64,000 nt of DNA from Hydractinia symbiolongicarpus. Lineage: Eukaryota > Cnidaria > Hydrozoa > Anthoathecata > Hydractiniidae. Numbering within the stretch: the first letter of the stretch is position 1; every line of letters starts with the position of its first letter. The position numbers and the translations under genes are program-made. The notes beneath the pieces were generated by a model. That model was not told where the DNA came from. It worked only from the letters and a program-made list of their open reading frames with translations, and made no database searches. The stretch covers positions 15,066,001 to 15,130,000 of the forward strand of contig NC_079884.1 of NCBI RefSeq assembly GCF_029227915.1, in the 5' to 3' direction. Of the stretch, positions 1 to 12,000 are shown one piece after another.

Positions 1-447
1 TCTATCTTTTATTTCTGCGTTATTATTTTGTACTTAAAAAAATTTCCTAAATACTAATACAAGAGCGATAGAGATTTTTTTATTTTAATAGTAGAAGGGT
101 GGACTCGAAATATTCTTTAAATTATTTGAAACAAAATCTTGATTAGTTCAATCATCACATAATATTCTTAAAACAATTGAAAGTTTTTCATTTTATCAAT
201 TTGCTAATTTATTGTCAGTAAAACAAATTGGTAATTAATTTTCAAAAAACTAAGTTTATCCTGGGTGGCAAAGACTTCAAGTATAAATCGTGTGGGAAAA
301 GAATGTTCCGTCTGGACAAATTTCCCAAAATTATTGTGCGAGAATTGAAAATGCCTCAAAAATGAGAGAATAATCTAAAATTTGTTAAAAAGTGACTATG
401 TTGGTAAAAATTAGTCGAGAAAACGTGACTAAATATTGTGCAAATGA
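1..447. other. Left flank, no gene seen
   Basis: This AT-rich sequence lies upstream of the Penelope-like reading frame. I see no coding exon, no RNA gene and no clear terminal repeat. It may include the damaged 5' part of the retroelement, because the reading frame that follows has no early ATG and opens directly after a TGA at 445-447. Confidence 0.5.
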
Positions 448-2832
448 TTATATTCTTATTCATTATTGAGAATTGAAATAAAACGAAATGGCTGGTGGAA
501 AGATTTTCTACATTATCTTAAATCGTTAAAGAAGAAAGAGAATCACAGTCTTCGTATTCGTTTCCTTGAAGAATGTCTTAAATCAAACATAATTCCGAAA
601 TTTCTTAAGTTTCGTATCCCCGAAAATGGTTGTTTTGACGACAAAGCTGTATTGGAATTTCAACTGAAATTGCTTAGAAAGGAGTTATATAACGCTAAGA
701 AAGATTTGTTATCGGCGGAAGAGAAACTACATGAAAATCGGGAGATATTAAAAAGTAAAGTATCATATCGTATCATACCATCAATTATATTCCATACTAG
801 ACTCGAAATTCGACAGTTCAGAAGTACACATATAGATACGCTGAATAAGAAATTGAACAAACTGTCAGATGAGCAAGGAAAACCGTTATTTAATGTGACA
901 AACACAGTAATTTGCTATGAATTAACGGAGAGACTCCCAAAATATGTTATGGAAACATTAGCCTTGGGTCCAAGAAACCCCATCATAGAGAAGTTCAACA
1001 AAAATGATGTGTTAACTGGTTTAGATGATTTGATTAGATTTTGCAAAGATAAAAAGATTAACGACGAGCTAATCACTGACATAAATGTTAAGACTTTGGC
1101 ATACGTTAAGAAATGCAATAAGCAAAAACCATCTAAAAACATTTAAATGACAAAAAAGTATCTAAAACTCAACAACTTGATAGCTGTTCCCTTCGACAAG
1201 GGCATCGGCATTTGTGTTATGAAAGTTGAAAGTTATAACAACAAAATGAACGACATCATTGGTTTACCCCAATTTAATAAACTTACATCTAAAAGGAAAA
1301 ATGAGAAGAACCCTGTGTTCAAAGAAGAAGAAAGAATTACATCTGTCCTGAAAGAGTTAAAAGTGAAAGGAAAAATCAGTGAACAGCTTTATGATAAACT
1401 AAAGCCAATAGGAAGTCAACCACCTAGAATCTACGGACTTGCTAAAGTACACAAAAATAACACACCAATGAGACCAGTTTTATCGATGCCAGGTTCTCCA
1501 TATTTCAAACTAGCAAACCAGGTAGCAAAGTGGCTGTCAGTAGTAGATGAATGCAACATCAATTCTTCCACGAAACAAATATCCGATCTAATTACACATC
1601 TCCAACTTGCAGAAAATGAGGAACTTGTGAGTTTTGACGTCACATCCCTATATACAAATGTACCACTGAACGAAGCAATTGATGATTGTACCAGTCTTTT
1701 ATATTCTGGAAAATACGAAAAACCTCCAGTAGATCGAGAAACTTTTCATAAATTAACCTTACTATGTAGTAGCAATGTAGTTATGTCGACTCATGATGGA
1801 TATTACCAACAAGTCCATGGATTGGCAATGGGGAGCCCACCAGCTCCAATGCTTGCTAATGGTTGGCTCAGTAAATTTGACGATATTATCAAGGGAGATG
1901 CAGATTTATTCGCGAGATATATGGACGATATTATCAGAAATATCAACAAAGATAAGATCCAGGAAAAGTTGAATGAGATTAATAATATTCACCCATCACT
2001 AAAGTTTACTATCGAGCGTGAAAACAATGGAGAAATTGCATTTCTAGACATGTCTATAAAAAGAACACACGGAAACCTTGTCTCAAAGTGGTATACAAAA
2101 CCAACTGACACTGGTTTAACACTAAATTTCCACGCCCTTGCACCAAAACAATACAAGAGATCGGTTGTGTCTGGACTTGTACATAGAGTCTATAGAGCTT
2201 GTAGCAGTTGGGAAACATTTCATGAAAGTCTGAAAAAGGCTAAAGGAATTCTAGATAACAACCAATATCCCGCTGAATTCTACGACCCCATTATTTCAGA
2301 CACATTGAGAAAAATCATTGAAAAGCCGATTCCACAAACTGATCAGGACGAAAAAGAAAAAGAAAAAGAAGAAGAGGAAACAGAAGAAAAATTGTTATTT
2401 ATTCAGTATCGTGGTAAAGTTTCGGATAATTTCAAACGAACGCTTAACAACATCAAAGCTCCGTGCAGAATTATATTCACGCTGAATAAACTGAAAAGCT
2501 GTCTACCATCACTAAAGCCAACAGTCGAAAAATCTTTGAAAAGTGGCGTAGTATATAAATTTTCATGTCCAAGATGTTCGTCTTGCTATGTCGGTCAAAC
2601 AAGCCGTCATTTGATATGTCGTTTCAAAGAACATCGACGAAATGGCCCGGTTGGGGATCATTGGAAAGAATGCGAACGTGAATTGTCGATTGATGACGTA
2701 ACGATCTTGTGCTCAAACTCAAAATCAACGTATCATTTAATGACTTTAGAGGCTCTTTTCATCAATCAATTGAAACCATCTTTGAATACAAAGGATGAAT
2801 ATAGATTCAGGCCGCTGGTGATTAAATTTTAA
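448..2832 (+). mobile_element. Penelope-like retroelement (RT plus GIY-YIG), nonsense-interrupted
   Basis: Reverse transcriptase and GIY-YIG endonuclease of a Penelope-like element, a class that inserts by target-primed reverse transcription. The frame runs from 448 to the stop at 2832 and is broken once by an in-frame TAA at 1144-1146. The first part (about 226 residues) is the N-terminal leader. The second part (561 residues from the ATG at 1147) carries the RT motifs in order: RIYGLAKVHK, RPVLSMPGSPY, SFDVTSLYTNVPL, HGLAMGSPPAP and the catalytic FARYMDDI. Near the C-terminus there is a GIY-YIG module (VYKFSC, a CPRCSSC knuckle, CYVGQTSRHL and RFKEHR). There is no ATG near the start of the first part, so the copy is probably 5' truncated or mutated. 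Apart from the TAA the frame is intact, which suggests a fairly young copy. The class assignment is secure; the family is not determined. Confidence 0.93.
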
Positions 2833-2974
2833 TTATGACGTGGGTAATTACGATTTAATTACCATCAGCTTTTTTCTGATTTGTGTACAGTGTATGATGC
2901 TATGTATGATATGTATGATAAAAAAAACTTTATTATTTTAATGTTTTTAACAGTTTTTACTGAATATGTTTTTT

Positions 2975-3045
2975 ATATTTTGGACCTGAAGATGGAATAA
3001 ATTTCCGAAATATATTGTTTAATAAATATAATCATTGTTGGTCAT
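2975..3045 (+). other. Possible degenerate hammerhead-like motif at PLE 3' end
   Basis: Shortly downstream of the retroelement stop, CTGAAGA (2986-2992) is followed by a short GGAA/TTCC hairpin and then GAAA (3007-3010), with TATATT and AATATA able to pair beyond it. Penelope-like elements are known to carry hammerhead ribozymes with a CUGANGA core, a helix and then GAAA, so the position is right. Helix I and the base pair next to the cleavage site do not pair well here. I treat it as a relic or a chance match. Confidence 0.3.
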
Positions 3046-3552
3046 TTTGATTGCAAGATTAGTATTCTTACCCGGTTTTTTTTCTCAGCTATTTTTGGCT
3101 GATATAGGCTTGTGTTTTTATGCACTTTGTTACCATTAGGGTGTAAAAAAATACGGAACTTATTACTGCGAGTTTGTATAAAAATCGTGCTAATCAATTT
3201 ACAATGGCACAAAAATGTAAATTCGCTTTGAAAGTTTTGGACTGCACACACACACAAAAAATTTGATTTAGTTTCATAAACGAAACGCAAATTGGATTAG
3301 TTACTTTTTTCTTAAATACTGCAGGTAGAATTGTGTACTCTCTCTCCTCCTTAAACATTTTTTGTCACCACTTTGCATACAAGGCAATCTCGTCACCACA
3401 GCTTATTTTTTTTCCCTCTGGCAAAAAACGCAAGTCTAGCAGTGTTGATTGGATTACTTTCATTCTGTTGTTGTTTCGTTCTTTAATAGTTCACGATAAA
3501 AAAGATTCAAGAAAAATGAATGCACAAGTTGCTTCCCTTTACTTCGTCAAAG
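3046..3552. other. Intergenic / 5' region of cyclase gene
   Basis: This AT-rich spacer lies between the retroelement and the cyclase gene. An upstream exon encoding a leader could be hidden here: two ATGs (3516 and 3520) precede the chosen start. No convincing promoter element or exon is visible. Confidence 0.4.
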
Positions 3553-5836
3553 ATGGTGAATATAGATCTCACTTATCCTTTCGACGAAAACACCGTTTAC
3601 TGGCCAACTGAACAACTGGGGAAATTTAAGTTTACATCGAAACACGCTGAAGTTAATACTTCGTTTGAAACTTACTATGAAGCCAACAGATTCAGTGCTG
3701 CAGAACATGGAGGGACACATTTAGATGCACCAAGACATTTCGTTCATGGAAAACTTGGCGTCGCTGATATCTCGTTGGAAAAGCTTATTGGAAGATTATT
3801 TTTGGTCGATGTTTCTTCGGAGGTGGATAAAAATAAGGACTTTTTAATCATGCAAGAACACATCGAACAAGCTGAAACTTCCTTGAAGAGAAAAGTTGAT
3901 GATCATATTGTTCTTTTTTATACAGGTGAACTTGATGTTGCCACCTCGTTCCCAGGGTACTTTGCCGTTAAAATGAACTTGGGCGCTCTCTATGATAACG
4001 GCTCTATGAAGGAGACGCTGGGAACGAAGATGCTTAATTTTGTTGTATTGCAAGCCTCGTCCGAATCTTGTTAGATCTTCCTATGTATAGAAGGAATTCG
4101 AGGCCTAAAAAAGTCCTGAGGACGAGATGGGTTGTATTATTTAGAGGAGGAGGAGGAAATTTTCTACCCTATTCGTGCAGGAGGGGTGCTGATTTAGCAC
4201 CGCCCACCCCTTGTGCTGATTTAGCACCGCCCCCCCCTTTGTTTTTTTTGGAAACATATGCCGAAGTGTTGCTATAGTAACAAATTTTGGGAGTTGATTT
4301 TTGTTTTAAAAAAAATTCACTAAATTTTTTTACAAGCTGACGGCTAAGATGTGGCCGGTTGAAAATTTGAAAGTTAGGCGACTGGAGCTTACATCAACCC
4401 TAAATTTTGACTTATACAAAAAAATGGAGTTGTGAGAGAACATCAGATGTCTAGCCAAGTAAATTAAAGCTTACCTCCCGCGAAAAACAAGTTGATTTCA
4501 TATAAAAAGTTGTTTATGAATCTTTTTATTTTTTGGGGTAATCTTTATTGGTCTTGAAGTTTACAAAATTAGTTATGACATCATAATTTTAATATGTTCA
4601 AAATATCAATTTGATTGGATAAAACATTTACTCCAATATCTCGATAGACACTTAAAAACAGCAGCAGCTCATTAATATCAAAAACATGATGTTATGCATT
4701 AATTACCATATCAAATTTCTTAGTGTCAAAGATCTTTAAAACCGATCAGGATTTTTAAAAAAAATAAAAAACAACTTTTTAAGCTCTTTCATATGAAACC
4801 AACTTGTTTTTTCACAGGAGGTTAGCTTCAAATTCTTCAACATGAAAACCAAGAAAAAAATATGTACCCATCCTATAAAACATTGTTTTGAGTAAGAACC
4901 CCGCCCGCTCCCTGGGATGACTGCGGCATAGAGATTTTAACCACATCCTATAGAAAGACAAAAAGCTTAAATCTCAAATTATTGATTTATTGATTACTTT
5001 ATTGTTCTTTTCACAGGTTTTAGCAAACACTATCCTGATTTAAACAAATACCTTGGTACAAATACAACGAACACATCAATGTTGCGTTTCCCTGGACTTC
5101 ATCCAGATGCAGCTACCTGGCTTACAGAAAGACGAAAGGTACACAACACTTGATGTCCGCTTTAACAATCGCGTACAAAAAACGTACTGGCGACTCAAAC
5201 AATATTTTTTTAATCAATAACTATTCTTTCTCATGCTCGTCCCTAGGAGCCTTAAGAGGCGTCATCACAGGGGGGAGGGGGCTTTCGCCGTAATCAAGGT
5301 CATCAAAGAAGTAAAGTAGCCTTTGAACTAGTTTTATTTGCTGATTAATCTCCTAAGAAAACGACTTACATGTTTGTACCAAGAATGCTGAAGTTTGGCG
5401 TATTTTTCTCGTGAGGTCGCCAAAGTTCAACGCAGAAAATCTAATGTTGCGAATTGTATCATTTAATTCCCCATTAGGTGATCAATTGTCATATTGAAAT
5501 CCTCCTTATATGTTGCTTTTTTAGGTAAAATCAGTCGGTATTGATACAGCCTCAATCGATTACGGCCAAAGCAGCAAATTTTTAGCCCACAGAATTCTTT
5601 TCTCGCACAACGTACCTGCATTTGAGAACGTCAATCTCAAAGAAATTACAAAATTAAAAAGCGTTAACAAAGTTATGATTTATGCGTTACCAATGATGAT
5701 TAAAAATGGCTCTGGCGCTCCATTGAGAATTGTCGCATCATATGATGACGATACAACGCAGGTATCACAAGGCGTTCGATTAGGAGTGTCAATCTGGGTG
5801 TTTTTGCTGTTGGTCTTCCTGCAACTGCAATGTTAA
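3553..5836 (+). CDS. Cyclase-family (kynurenine formamidase-like) hydrolase, 3 exons
   Basis: Zinc-dependent hydrolase of the cyclase/kynurenine-formamidase fold. Model: 3553-3925, 5017-5138 and 5525-5836, with phases consistent at both GT/AG introns; about 268 residues, normal for the family. The signature H-G-G-T-H-L-D-A-P-R-H sits at about residues 52-62 and matches the family HxGTHxDxPxH metal site (His52, His56, Asp58 and His62 here). DDHIVLFYTG spans the end of exon 1, and exon 3 carries VGIDTASIDYGQS and the C-terminal YALPMMIKNGSGAPLRIVA typical of the family. The start is uncertain: an in-frame ATG at 3520 would add 11 residues, and an upstream leader exon is possible. The last 17 residues (GVSIWVFLLLVFLQLQC) are strongly hydrophobic, which is unusual and suggests a membrane or GPI-type tail. 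An AATAAA overlaps the stop. The substrate cannot be fixed from the sequence; members act on N-formylkynurenine, isatin or related amides. Confidence 0.85.
4170..4240. repeat. Duplicated hairpin-forming GC-rich repeat in cyclase intron 1
   Basis: Two tandem copies of a roughly 25-base unit containing GTGCTGATTTAGCACC, each able to fold into a GGTGC/GCACC hairpin, followed by runs of C. They lie inside intron 1 of the cyclase gene and stand out by base composition from the AT-rich surroundings. Confidence 0.7.
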
Positions 5837-8800
5837 TAAACATTTCCTTTCTTTATAACATTTTTTACAATGCTGAGGTAGAATTAAAGGACAAAAACAA
5901 TATGCGCTTTTAAGTAGCCACTAAACAAAGCGCATAAATCATGATGGGCGCACAATTGCCTTTTGTTAATGTAAAATAATTTTTTTAAAAAAAATACATT
6001 TTCTTTGAATACACGTGCTGTCCTTTTTAGACAATATCAGTACATTCGCGAACCATTCCAATGTAATTTTATTAGATTTGTTACCTCGTATTTCTCTTTG
6101 ATAATGGTCTTAAAACAAACAGTCGCAGACTTCTTTAAACTTTATATACTTGTATTCAAAGAGGATCCTTTTTTAAGTAACAATTCACAACGCCTTTCAT
6201 TTTCCTTTTTTTTTCTGAAGCTTAAGAACGCGATATAAATGTGCATTCTATTTTTAATAAGGATCAGTTAACATTTTATCGCAGTTAATTTGGCGATTGG
6301 AAAATTTTGTTAATTTTCGAGACAATTTGAATAGGTGAATTCCAGCGTGACGTTATTTGTTTACTTTTCAGCAGTAAGCCCTTCGGCTATAGCATTTGCG
6401 TGGCAAAAAAAAGATGCTAGGTAGGATTTTCTTCTCAAGGAAACACCGTTGAGGTTATAAACTATTATCGAATATAGATTTTTGCCTTCTGATTTATTTG
6501 AATTCTTTAAAGTCCTAGAAATGCTTTCGCGTGATGAAATGATTACTTTGCTTCGCCTAGCACCTCAATATTTTTTCCTGGCACGCAAATGCCAAAGCCG
6601 AAAAGAGTTTAAAGCTGGATTTCCAATAGAAAAAATAATACGCGTATCGACACGGATCGTATCGATGAGCATGCGCAATGAATATATTTTGTAAAAAATG
6701 CGTATCGGAAAACGATACGACGTACCGAGGAAAAAGTTGCAATCATTTTAACTTTTGACGGAGATACGATGTACCAAACAATAAGAAAAATATTTTAAAC
6801 CAATCAAAACTCTTAAATACTTTTTTGCTTGTTCAGCAATTTTTGTTTTGAAGATTGTAAACAAAATAGCGTCGAACCTTCCATACAATCTTCTCGTTTT
6901 TGATACAAATTGTATTGATGAAAACACACAAAATGTAAACAACGGAATTCATCTATTCGCGGATGACTTGGTGTTAAAGTGGGTAAAACTTCGCGGATTG
7001 TTGATTATTTTAAAAGTGCCCCTCCTTGTATTAAGCACCCGGGAGAACTCTGGGTAATGTCTAGCATGGACACACCTTGTTATATCAGACTTAGATTTTT
7101 CTGTCGCACTGGCTCGAAATCTCATGCAAATCCTGAAGTCTGACTCGCAGTGAGATTTGCATAACGTCATTGCAATCACACAATGGCGTGACAATACTCA
7201 AATACTTCAGTATTACTGGCGAAGGCAGGAAATTCTTTTTGCAGTTCGCTAAGATATTCTTAAAAACCGTTTGTGTACCAACAGAATATAATCCAAAGTA
7301 AAAAAACGCTCACGACACATTGCATCTTTTTAATACAGCCTAAATACTTTTGAAGATAGTAACCGTTGAAATGTTAGCTACTTTGCTAAAATATTCCCTC
7401 TGCGTCTTCACGAGAAGTGATATCTCACGTAACACAGTCAATGACTATCAGATAGGCTCCTATCAGAATATTATAGAGGAATCTTGGAGACGATGTTTAG
7501 AGGAATATTTATTTTAACAAAGAATGTGTATTATATGTATATACAACATTTATATCGTACTTTATGTTCTTAACACACAAATAATTTTCGCGCAGAGGGG
7601 TGCGCGAAATCTTTAAATTAAAAAAGCAAAAGATGGTTAGCGGAAATCAAGTATCTCTAACGACCTGGCTAAAGAAATTAACCTTAAACCACTATGTTTA
7701 AGTTATATAAAAAAATGATTTATAAAAACATCTTCAAAATAATAAAAAATCACAGGAATATCGAATTTACGAGTGTACTACAATTTAGGAAGTGAAATAT
7801 CAAGGGTGTAAACACATAAAAAGCGTGAAAAAAAGGAAATTAAAGTGAGAAAAACATTAAAATATATGATTTTATTTACAAGTTCTACAATTAACAAACG
7901 AAATATTTCACAAATTGAAAGTTAATTGACAAATCACATTGTTGGTGCTTTCGTGAATTTGATATCTCGTTTTTTTCCCCGGTATAATAATATATTTTTG
8001 GATGAAAATATGTATGGAAAGTCGAAAGCAATGTTTGTCATTGTCAGCCAATGTAAAATGTACAAAACTAAAAAGCTTTTTTTTACATTTTTTTATTTTT
8101 CAATAATCTGGGATTACATTTACTTTCACAGAATATCTACTTTGCAAAAAATAGCTGGAGAGAGAAAGAGAGATAGTCGGTTGTCATGTGCGGACTCAAC
8201 GGCCCTGCAGGATGAATAATGGATTTTAGAAGAATATAGAAGCGAATTTCAAGTCGCTTGAGCAGTAAAAAGTAAAAAAACAACAAAAAATTGGATTTAA
8301 ACTATACATTTAACTATAAAATTGCTGTTCGATAACAACTCCCAAAAAAGTCAGATAAACAGCTGAAAGTTTATTCTACACCCAACTCGTAACGGAACGT
8401 AAAAAGTTCTTCGTAAAATTGTCATTGAAATCTAAAACGTTAAGAACAAATTATCATATGACGTTTCTTTTATAAACACCAGTTACCAGCTAGACCAAAA
8501 ATGTTTTGATCACTTTCCGTATTTATTTTATTCATTTCCTTTGATGTGCCGCAGCTTTTCAGCTTTAGCAGCTTTTTGAAATTGCAAAAAAAATTCAAAA
8601 AGTATGAAATTTCAAAATCGTACTGCAAATAAATAACCTACTACAACATTTCATTACGATATATATAACCTCTGGTTGAAAGTGAGGCTTGTAAGAGAAA
8701 TTAAAAATTGAGGAGTTGTTGACCTGCCATAAAAACAGGACTTTCTTCAAATGAGGTAAAAATTTGCACGTATGCTAACTTAACAAAACTGAATTAAGAA

Positions 8801-9015
8801 ATAAGAAATAAAAAATCATAAAGCAAAAGAAAACTAAATCCTGTAATTGTTCCATAAAGAAAATAACAATAGTGAAATATGGGAGAAGGAACAGCGTCTA
8901 ATAAGAAATTTGAGAATTGTATCTGCCTTAAATCACGGAACCGTGTAAAAAAATCGGAAAACAAACAAACGAATAACGAAGAAAAACATTGACCAACCTT
9001 TAGCTGACAGTTCAG
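5837..9015. other. Gene-poor spacer
   Basis: This spacer lies between the cyclase gene and the 3' end of the Mieap-like gene. It holds one inverted-repeat element (about 6355-6615) and otherwise AT-rich sequence with short spurious reading frames. I find no splice-supported exon or RNA gene. The two neighbouring genes are convergent across it. Confidence 0.5.
6355..6615. mobile_element. MITE, GCAGTAAGCCC-family, copy 1
   Basis: Non-autonomous element with terminal inverted repeats. The left end reads GCAGTAAGCCCTTCGGC, then a stretch with GCGTGGCA and GATGCTAGG. The right end carries the inverse (CGCCTAGCACC, TGGCACGCAAATGCCAAAGC). A second, better-preserved copy lies at 60106-60428. It has no coding capacity, and the copies differ internally. 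The ends are approximate. Confidence 0.75.
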
Positions 9016-12000
9016 CTAGTAGCGTGGGCTCCGCGGCTGCATGTTACTTCTTGTCACAATTTGATTTGTAACCTTGGGTTCTGCACGACCTCTCGTAGAA
9101 GAAACTGATGCATATGATGTATTGGACGAATTTTGCTCGTCCGCAGGAGGTGACTCAACAACCACATACGACTCCTTTCGGTTTTCATTCCAATGTTCCA
9201 ATTCTTGTGCCTCAAGCGTCGCTAGTCGTCGATGTCGTGATTCAGGAGACTCATCCTGGATGTCAAGGTGAGGGTATAAACGTGGACTCGTAGCATGAGG
9301 CACTGGGATGTCACAGTTTTGCGATTGCAAACACGACGTGGTTGTCTTAGGGGTTGTTGAAGGAATCTTCACACTGTAGGGGGCTGTTCGGTTAGATCTA
9401 TTACTACTGGTATATGCACCAACGCGCCCAGTACTTGGTAAATTATCGTATCGTAACACCTTTCCTGGAACATGCATCTGGACTGTTGGTTGCGATATTA
9501 TAGGTGGCACGACTTGGTAAGGTGTACACGATGACGAATTTCTCGCGACAGTTGGATTGTTAGTATCGTTATTACCGCGATTGGAAATTTTCTCCGACTT
9601 GTTCTGAGTTTTAAATGTTTCTTGGTTACCAGTCAATTCTTTAATTGTTACGGGCTTTCGTTGTTCTTCTTCCGCGTTGAATGCAGAATTAGTCTCCTTA
9701 GAAGCGTAATGATCTCTTTCTTTGGAATTTGACCGTTGAAAGTTCCTTGGATCTTGCTGACTGGAATGCTTTGCCTCCTGCGCTTCAAGCTTCTCGCGTT
9801 CACGTTGTTCTTTCTCCCTTGTTTCTCTTTGCTCCTTAGATTCAGAACTGATTTGCTTGCCTTTTGTCTTTTCTTCTTGTTTCGAGGCTGAGGCTGTCTT
9901 TTTCGTAGACTGCAACACGACGTCCCCTTTGGCCATGACATTACCATTTTGCTTGTATACGTCCTCAGAAAAATACAGACATGGCCATAGATAGTATTGC
10001 ACTTGGCTTCCATGCCCACTGAATTTTGAATGCTTCTCTGGGCCATAATTGAAGTCATCGGCTGCAACAAACATGGGAGGGTTGCTGGCGTTCATCAGCC
10101 AAGCAACCTCGACACATTCATTTATGTAGTTCACAAGATGCCTCTTTATATTTTCCCCACGATTAGCAACTTGTAAACATCTGCTGTATATTTCCTGCCA
10201 CAACAAAGAAAAATCTGAAAGTTTTTTTTTGCATTTATATGTATCATTTTCTTGATAACATAAAATCTCATATCAACGTCCATGTAAGAGGGAATAAACG
10301 TTACATAAACGGCAAACTTCTAGCTAAACTTAATTTTTTTTTTGAAAGAAGGCAACAACGAGCTGAAACTTTCGCCTTAAATAATTTTAACCCTTATATT
10401 TTACATTTTTGTGCGACACCTAATGAGCAAGGGCACTTCCCTAAATGGGGTGATAGGAAACCCTACTAGCATCAAAAATGTGAATGCAAAAAGAAAGCCA
10501 TACCTTTTGTAAGTTTTCGATAATAACTGGGTCTGGAACTTCTCTCAACATCATGCATACGTCATCTACAAGATGCTTCGATAAGGCGCGCTTTTTACTT
10601 GCTCCTTGAAACGGTTTCTAAACAGAAATTAAAATTTTGTTTAAGTTTGTCGCTTTATTAAATCAGGCAAAAAAACACAAAAAAATGTAATCCAAACTGA
10701 AAGTTAAGATTTTAAAAGAAAAATTTTTTATTTTAGTTTGTTGTGTATAAAATAAGAATTGTCGAGGCTTGCAAAAAAATAACCATAACTGAGACTCAAA
10801 AATATTCTTTATGGTGAAAAAAATATTCTCTTCCTTCGGTAACGCACAACATCATTGACGAATTTTTGGCCGTTTTAATTTTTTGCGCAGTAAAAAATGT
10901 ATTTTGCGGCAATATGAACGTATTTCACGCGTATTAATTCCTTCTCCCCATAAACTTACATAGAAATAAAGTATACTTTTGTGCGTTTTAATTTTCGCGC
11001 AAAAAAATTTTCGAGTTATTTCTGTACTAAATTTTGCACACTAACAAACGTTTATGCGCGAACGCACGAAAATTAGTCCGCGTAAAAATTGCTACAAATG
11101 TTTACAAAACCTTAGGCACTGCGGTGTGTGCTTAGTCTTTTTCAAAATAAGGACTTACGCTATTAAATAAATCCTGCAGTTTGGAAAATATTTCTTCTTT
11201 AGCCTTCTCCACTTCTTTATTCGTCTTCTTTATCGCCATCTAAAACAAAAGAACAAAGGAGAAGGCAATGACACATTGAAGGAGGGAGTATGGTGAAGGA
11301 GGGAGCATGATGAAGAAGGGAGAATGGTGAAGAAGGGAGAATGGTGAAGAAGGCAGATTGACACGGGTGAAGGGAAAGCATTGGCACAGTTGAGGTAGGG
11401 AGCATTGAAACAGTGAATCTACTTTGAAAAAAATTAAAACAATAATAGCCTCATTATAAAGATGATGGCATTATTTTGCATAAATTTGCTCACTAATTAT
11501 TGCAGGTACTGAATGGCGCAAATGAGACAAAAAAGTTATTTTGTAATAATTCTCATGATGAAAAATCACCTGCGGAAACATCGCACCTAAAGTACAGTCA
11601 CACAAAAATCGCAAAAAACTGACAAGAAATTTATGGGATCACATTTCTAAACACCGATCTATTTATCTTATAGCTTACTTAACTTAAAGTACAGTCAACC
11701 TATTTTTAAAACATTACCATAAAGATCTTCAGGAGGTTATCGGCTATGGATTTTTCTTCGTAATCAACTTCTTGCATTTCAGCGGATATCTCACCGTATT
11801 GTTCCCGGTATAAACATCTGCATCTTTGCGCAATCGCGCTTGGTCGGTTTTTGTCCATTAAATTCTCGTGAGCGTCTTTGCGGTCCACCTCTTGACTGCT
11901 CATCATTTGAGAAATCCTTAAAAACAGAAATGTCGAGTTAGAGACGTGTTTTTCACAATCCTGATCCAGGACTGAGTTAAGAACATAAAAATAAATTATG

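Noticed and set aside
3333-3611. Open frame of 92 codons overlapping the cyclase start
   Set aside because: It is in a different frame from the conserved cyclase sequence and has no recognisable content; its second half is a shadow of the real exon.
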